The notes under the pieces are model-generated. The model was not told where the DNA came from. It made no database searches and saw only the letters and a list, made by a program, of their open reading frames with translations. Positions 5,354 to 5,596 of a stretch of DNA of 5,596 nucleotides are shown one piece after another. This stretch comes from an uncultured Opitutia bacterium (lineage in GTDB: Bacteria; Verrucomicrobiota; Verrucomicrobiia; Opitutales; UBA953): positions 1-5,596 of the forward strand of contig CAITUF010000286.1 in the NCBI GenBank assembly GCA_903895475.1, given 5' to 3'. A program made the translations under genes and the position numbers. How positions within the stretch are numbered: the first letter of the stretch is position 1; every line of letters begins with the position of its first letter.

Positions 5354-5596
5354 ATGAAAATACCCCGCCTCCTCCACACGCTGAGAGCCTTTGCGCTCAT
5401 CGGACTCACCTCCCTCGGGCTTGACGCCGCCGACGCACCGAAAGCCTCCGCGGCTGACCTCACGAAGCCCGTGCAGGTCTTCATCCTACTCGGCCAATCC
5501 AACATGGTCGGACTCGGCAAGGTCACCGGCCCCGATGGCTCGCTGGACTTCGCTGTGAAGACGAAGAAGAAATACCCGCACCTCATCGACGCTGAC
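5354..5596 (+). CDS. Secreted SASA-domain (CE6-like) esterase, N-terminal part
   Basis: The window ends inside this gene; 81 codons are present. A signal peptide is visible: MKIPRLLHTLR, a hydrophobic run at about 12-23, and a possible cut after LDAA or DAA. After a short linker comes PVQVFILLGQSNM. GQSNM at 47-51, with S49 as the likely nucleophile, is the hallmark of the SGNH-like SASA domain of sialate O-acetylesterases and carbohydrate esterase family 6 acetyl-xylan esterases. The remaining blocks, including the distal Asp-His pair, lie beyond the window, so catalytic completeness cannot be judged. It begins nine bases after the alpha/beta-hydrolase stop and without a Shine-Dalgarno sequence, so it is very likely co-transcribed. 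Removing O-acetyl groups from a polysaccharide is the probable role. The exact sugar is unknown. Confidence 0.88.
   Translation, partial: MKIPRLLHTLRAFALIGLTSLGLDAADAPKASAADLTKPVQVFILLGQSNMVGLGKVTGPDGSLDFAVKTKKKYPHLIDAD

Overview
This 5.6 kb window is GC-rich chromosomal DNA from a bacterium, most likely a member of Verrucomicrobiota and perhaps Opitutae-like. The placement is an inference from three things. First, a Tat-exported Gfo/Idh/MocA oxidoreductase is followed by secreted carbohydrate esterases, a style of gene set common in Verrucomicrobiota and Planctomycetota. Second, IF-1 carries a basic, proline-rich tail. Third, nearly all starts lack a Shine-Dalgarno sequence. No rRNA or other phylogenetic marker in the window settles it.

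Layout: positions 1-133 are non-coding and hold two GC-rich hairpins that look like a REP-type element. Next come two separately terminated minus-strand genes: cysK (193-1170, terminator 134-168) and, upstream of it, infA (1268-1528, terminator 1229-1254). A divergent gap of about 100 bp (1529-1631) leads into plus-strand genes: tadA (1632-2177), then a Mn-type superoxide dismutase with a Tat signal (2209-2964, strong terminator 2987-3023). A new plus-strand unit follows: a Tat-signal Gfo/Idh/MocA protein (3064-4443), a secreted alpha/beta-hydrolase esterase (4454-5344), and the start of a secreted SASA/CE6-type esterase (5354 to the window end). Gaps of only 10 and 9 bases in this unit indicate an operon.

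The left half is core metabolism and translation: cysteine synthesis, translation initiation, and tRNA wobble inosine formation. The right half is envelope-directed: four consecutive genes (SOD, oxidoreductase, two esterases) all carry export signals. The last three plausibly act together on O-acetylated or otherwise esterified polysaccharide outside the cytoplasm, with the esterases removing acyl groups and the oxidoreductase modifying a released sugar. The substrate cannot be read from the sequence.

I see no mobile element, CRISPR array, tRNA, rRNA or obviously new defence or mobility system. The points most worth a second look are the Tat signal placed in front of an apparently complete SOD that keeps its own initiator Met, the exported oxidoreductase/esterase operon, and the REP-like hairpin pair whose mismatches resolve to G-U pairs on one strand only.
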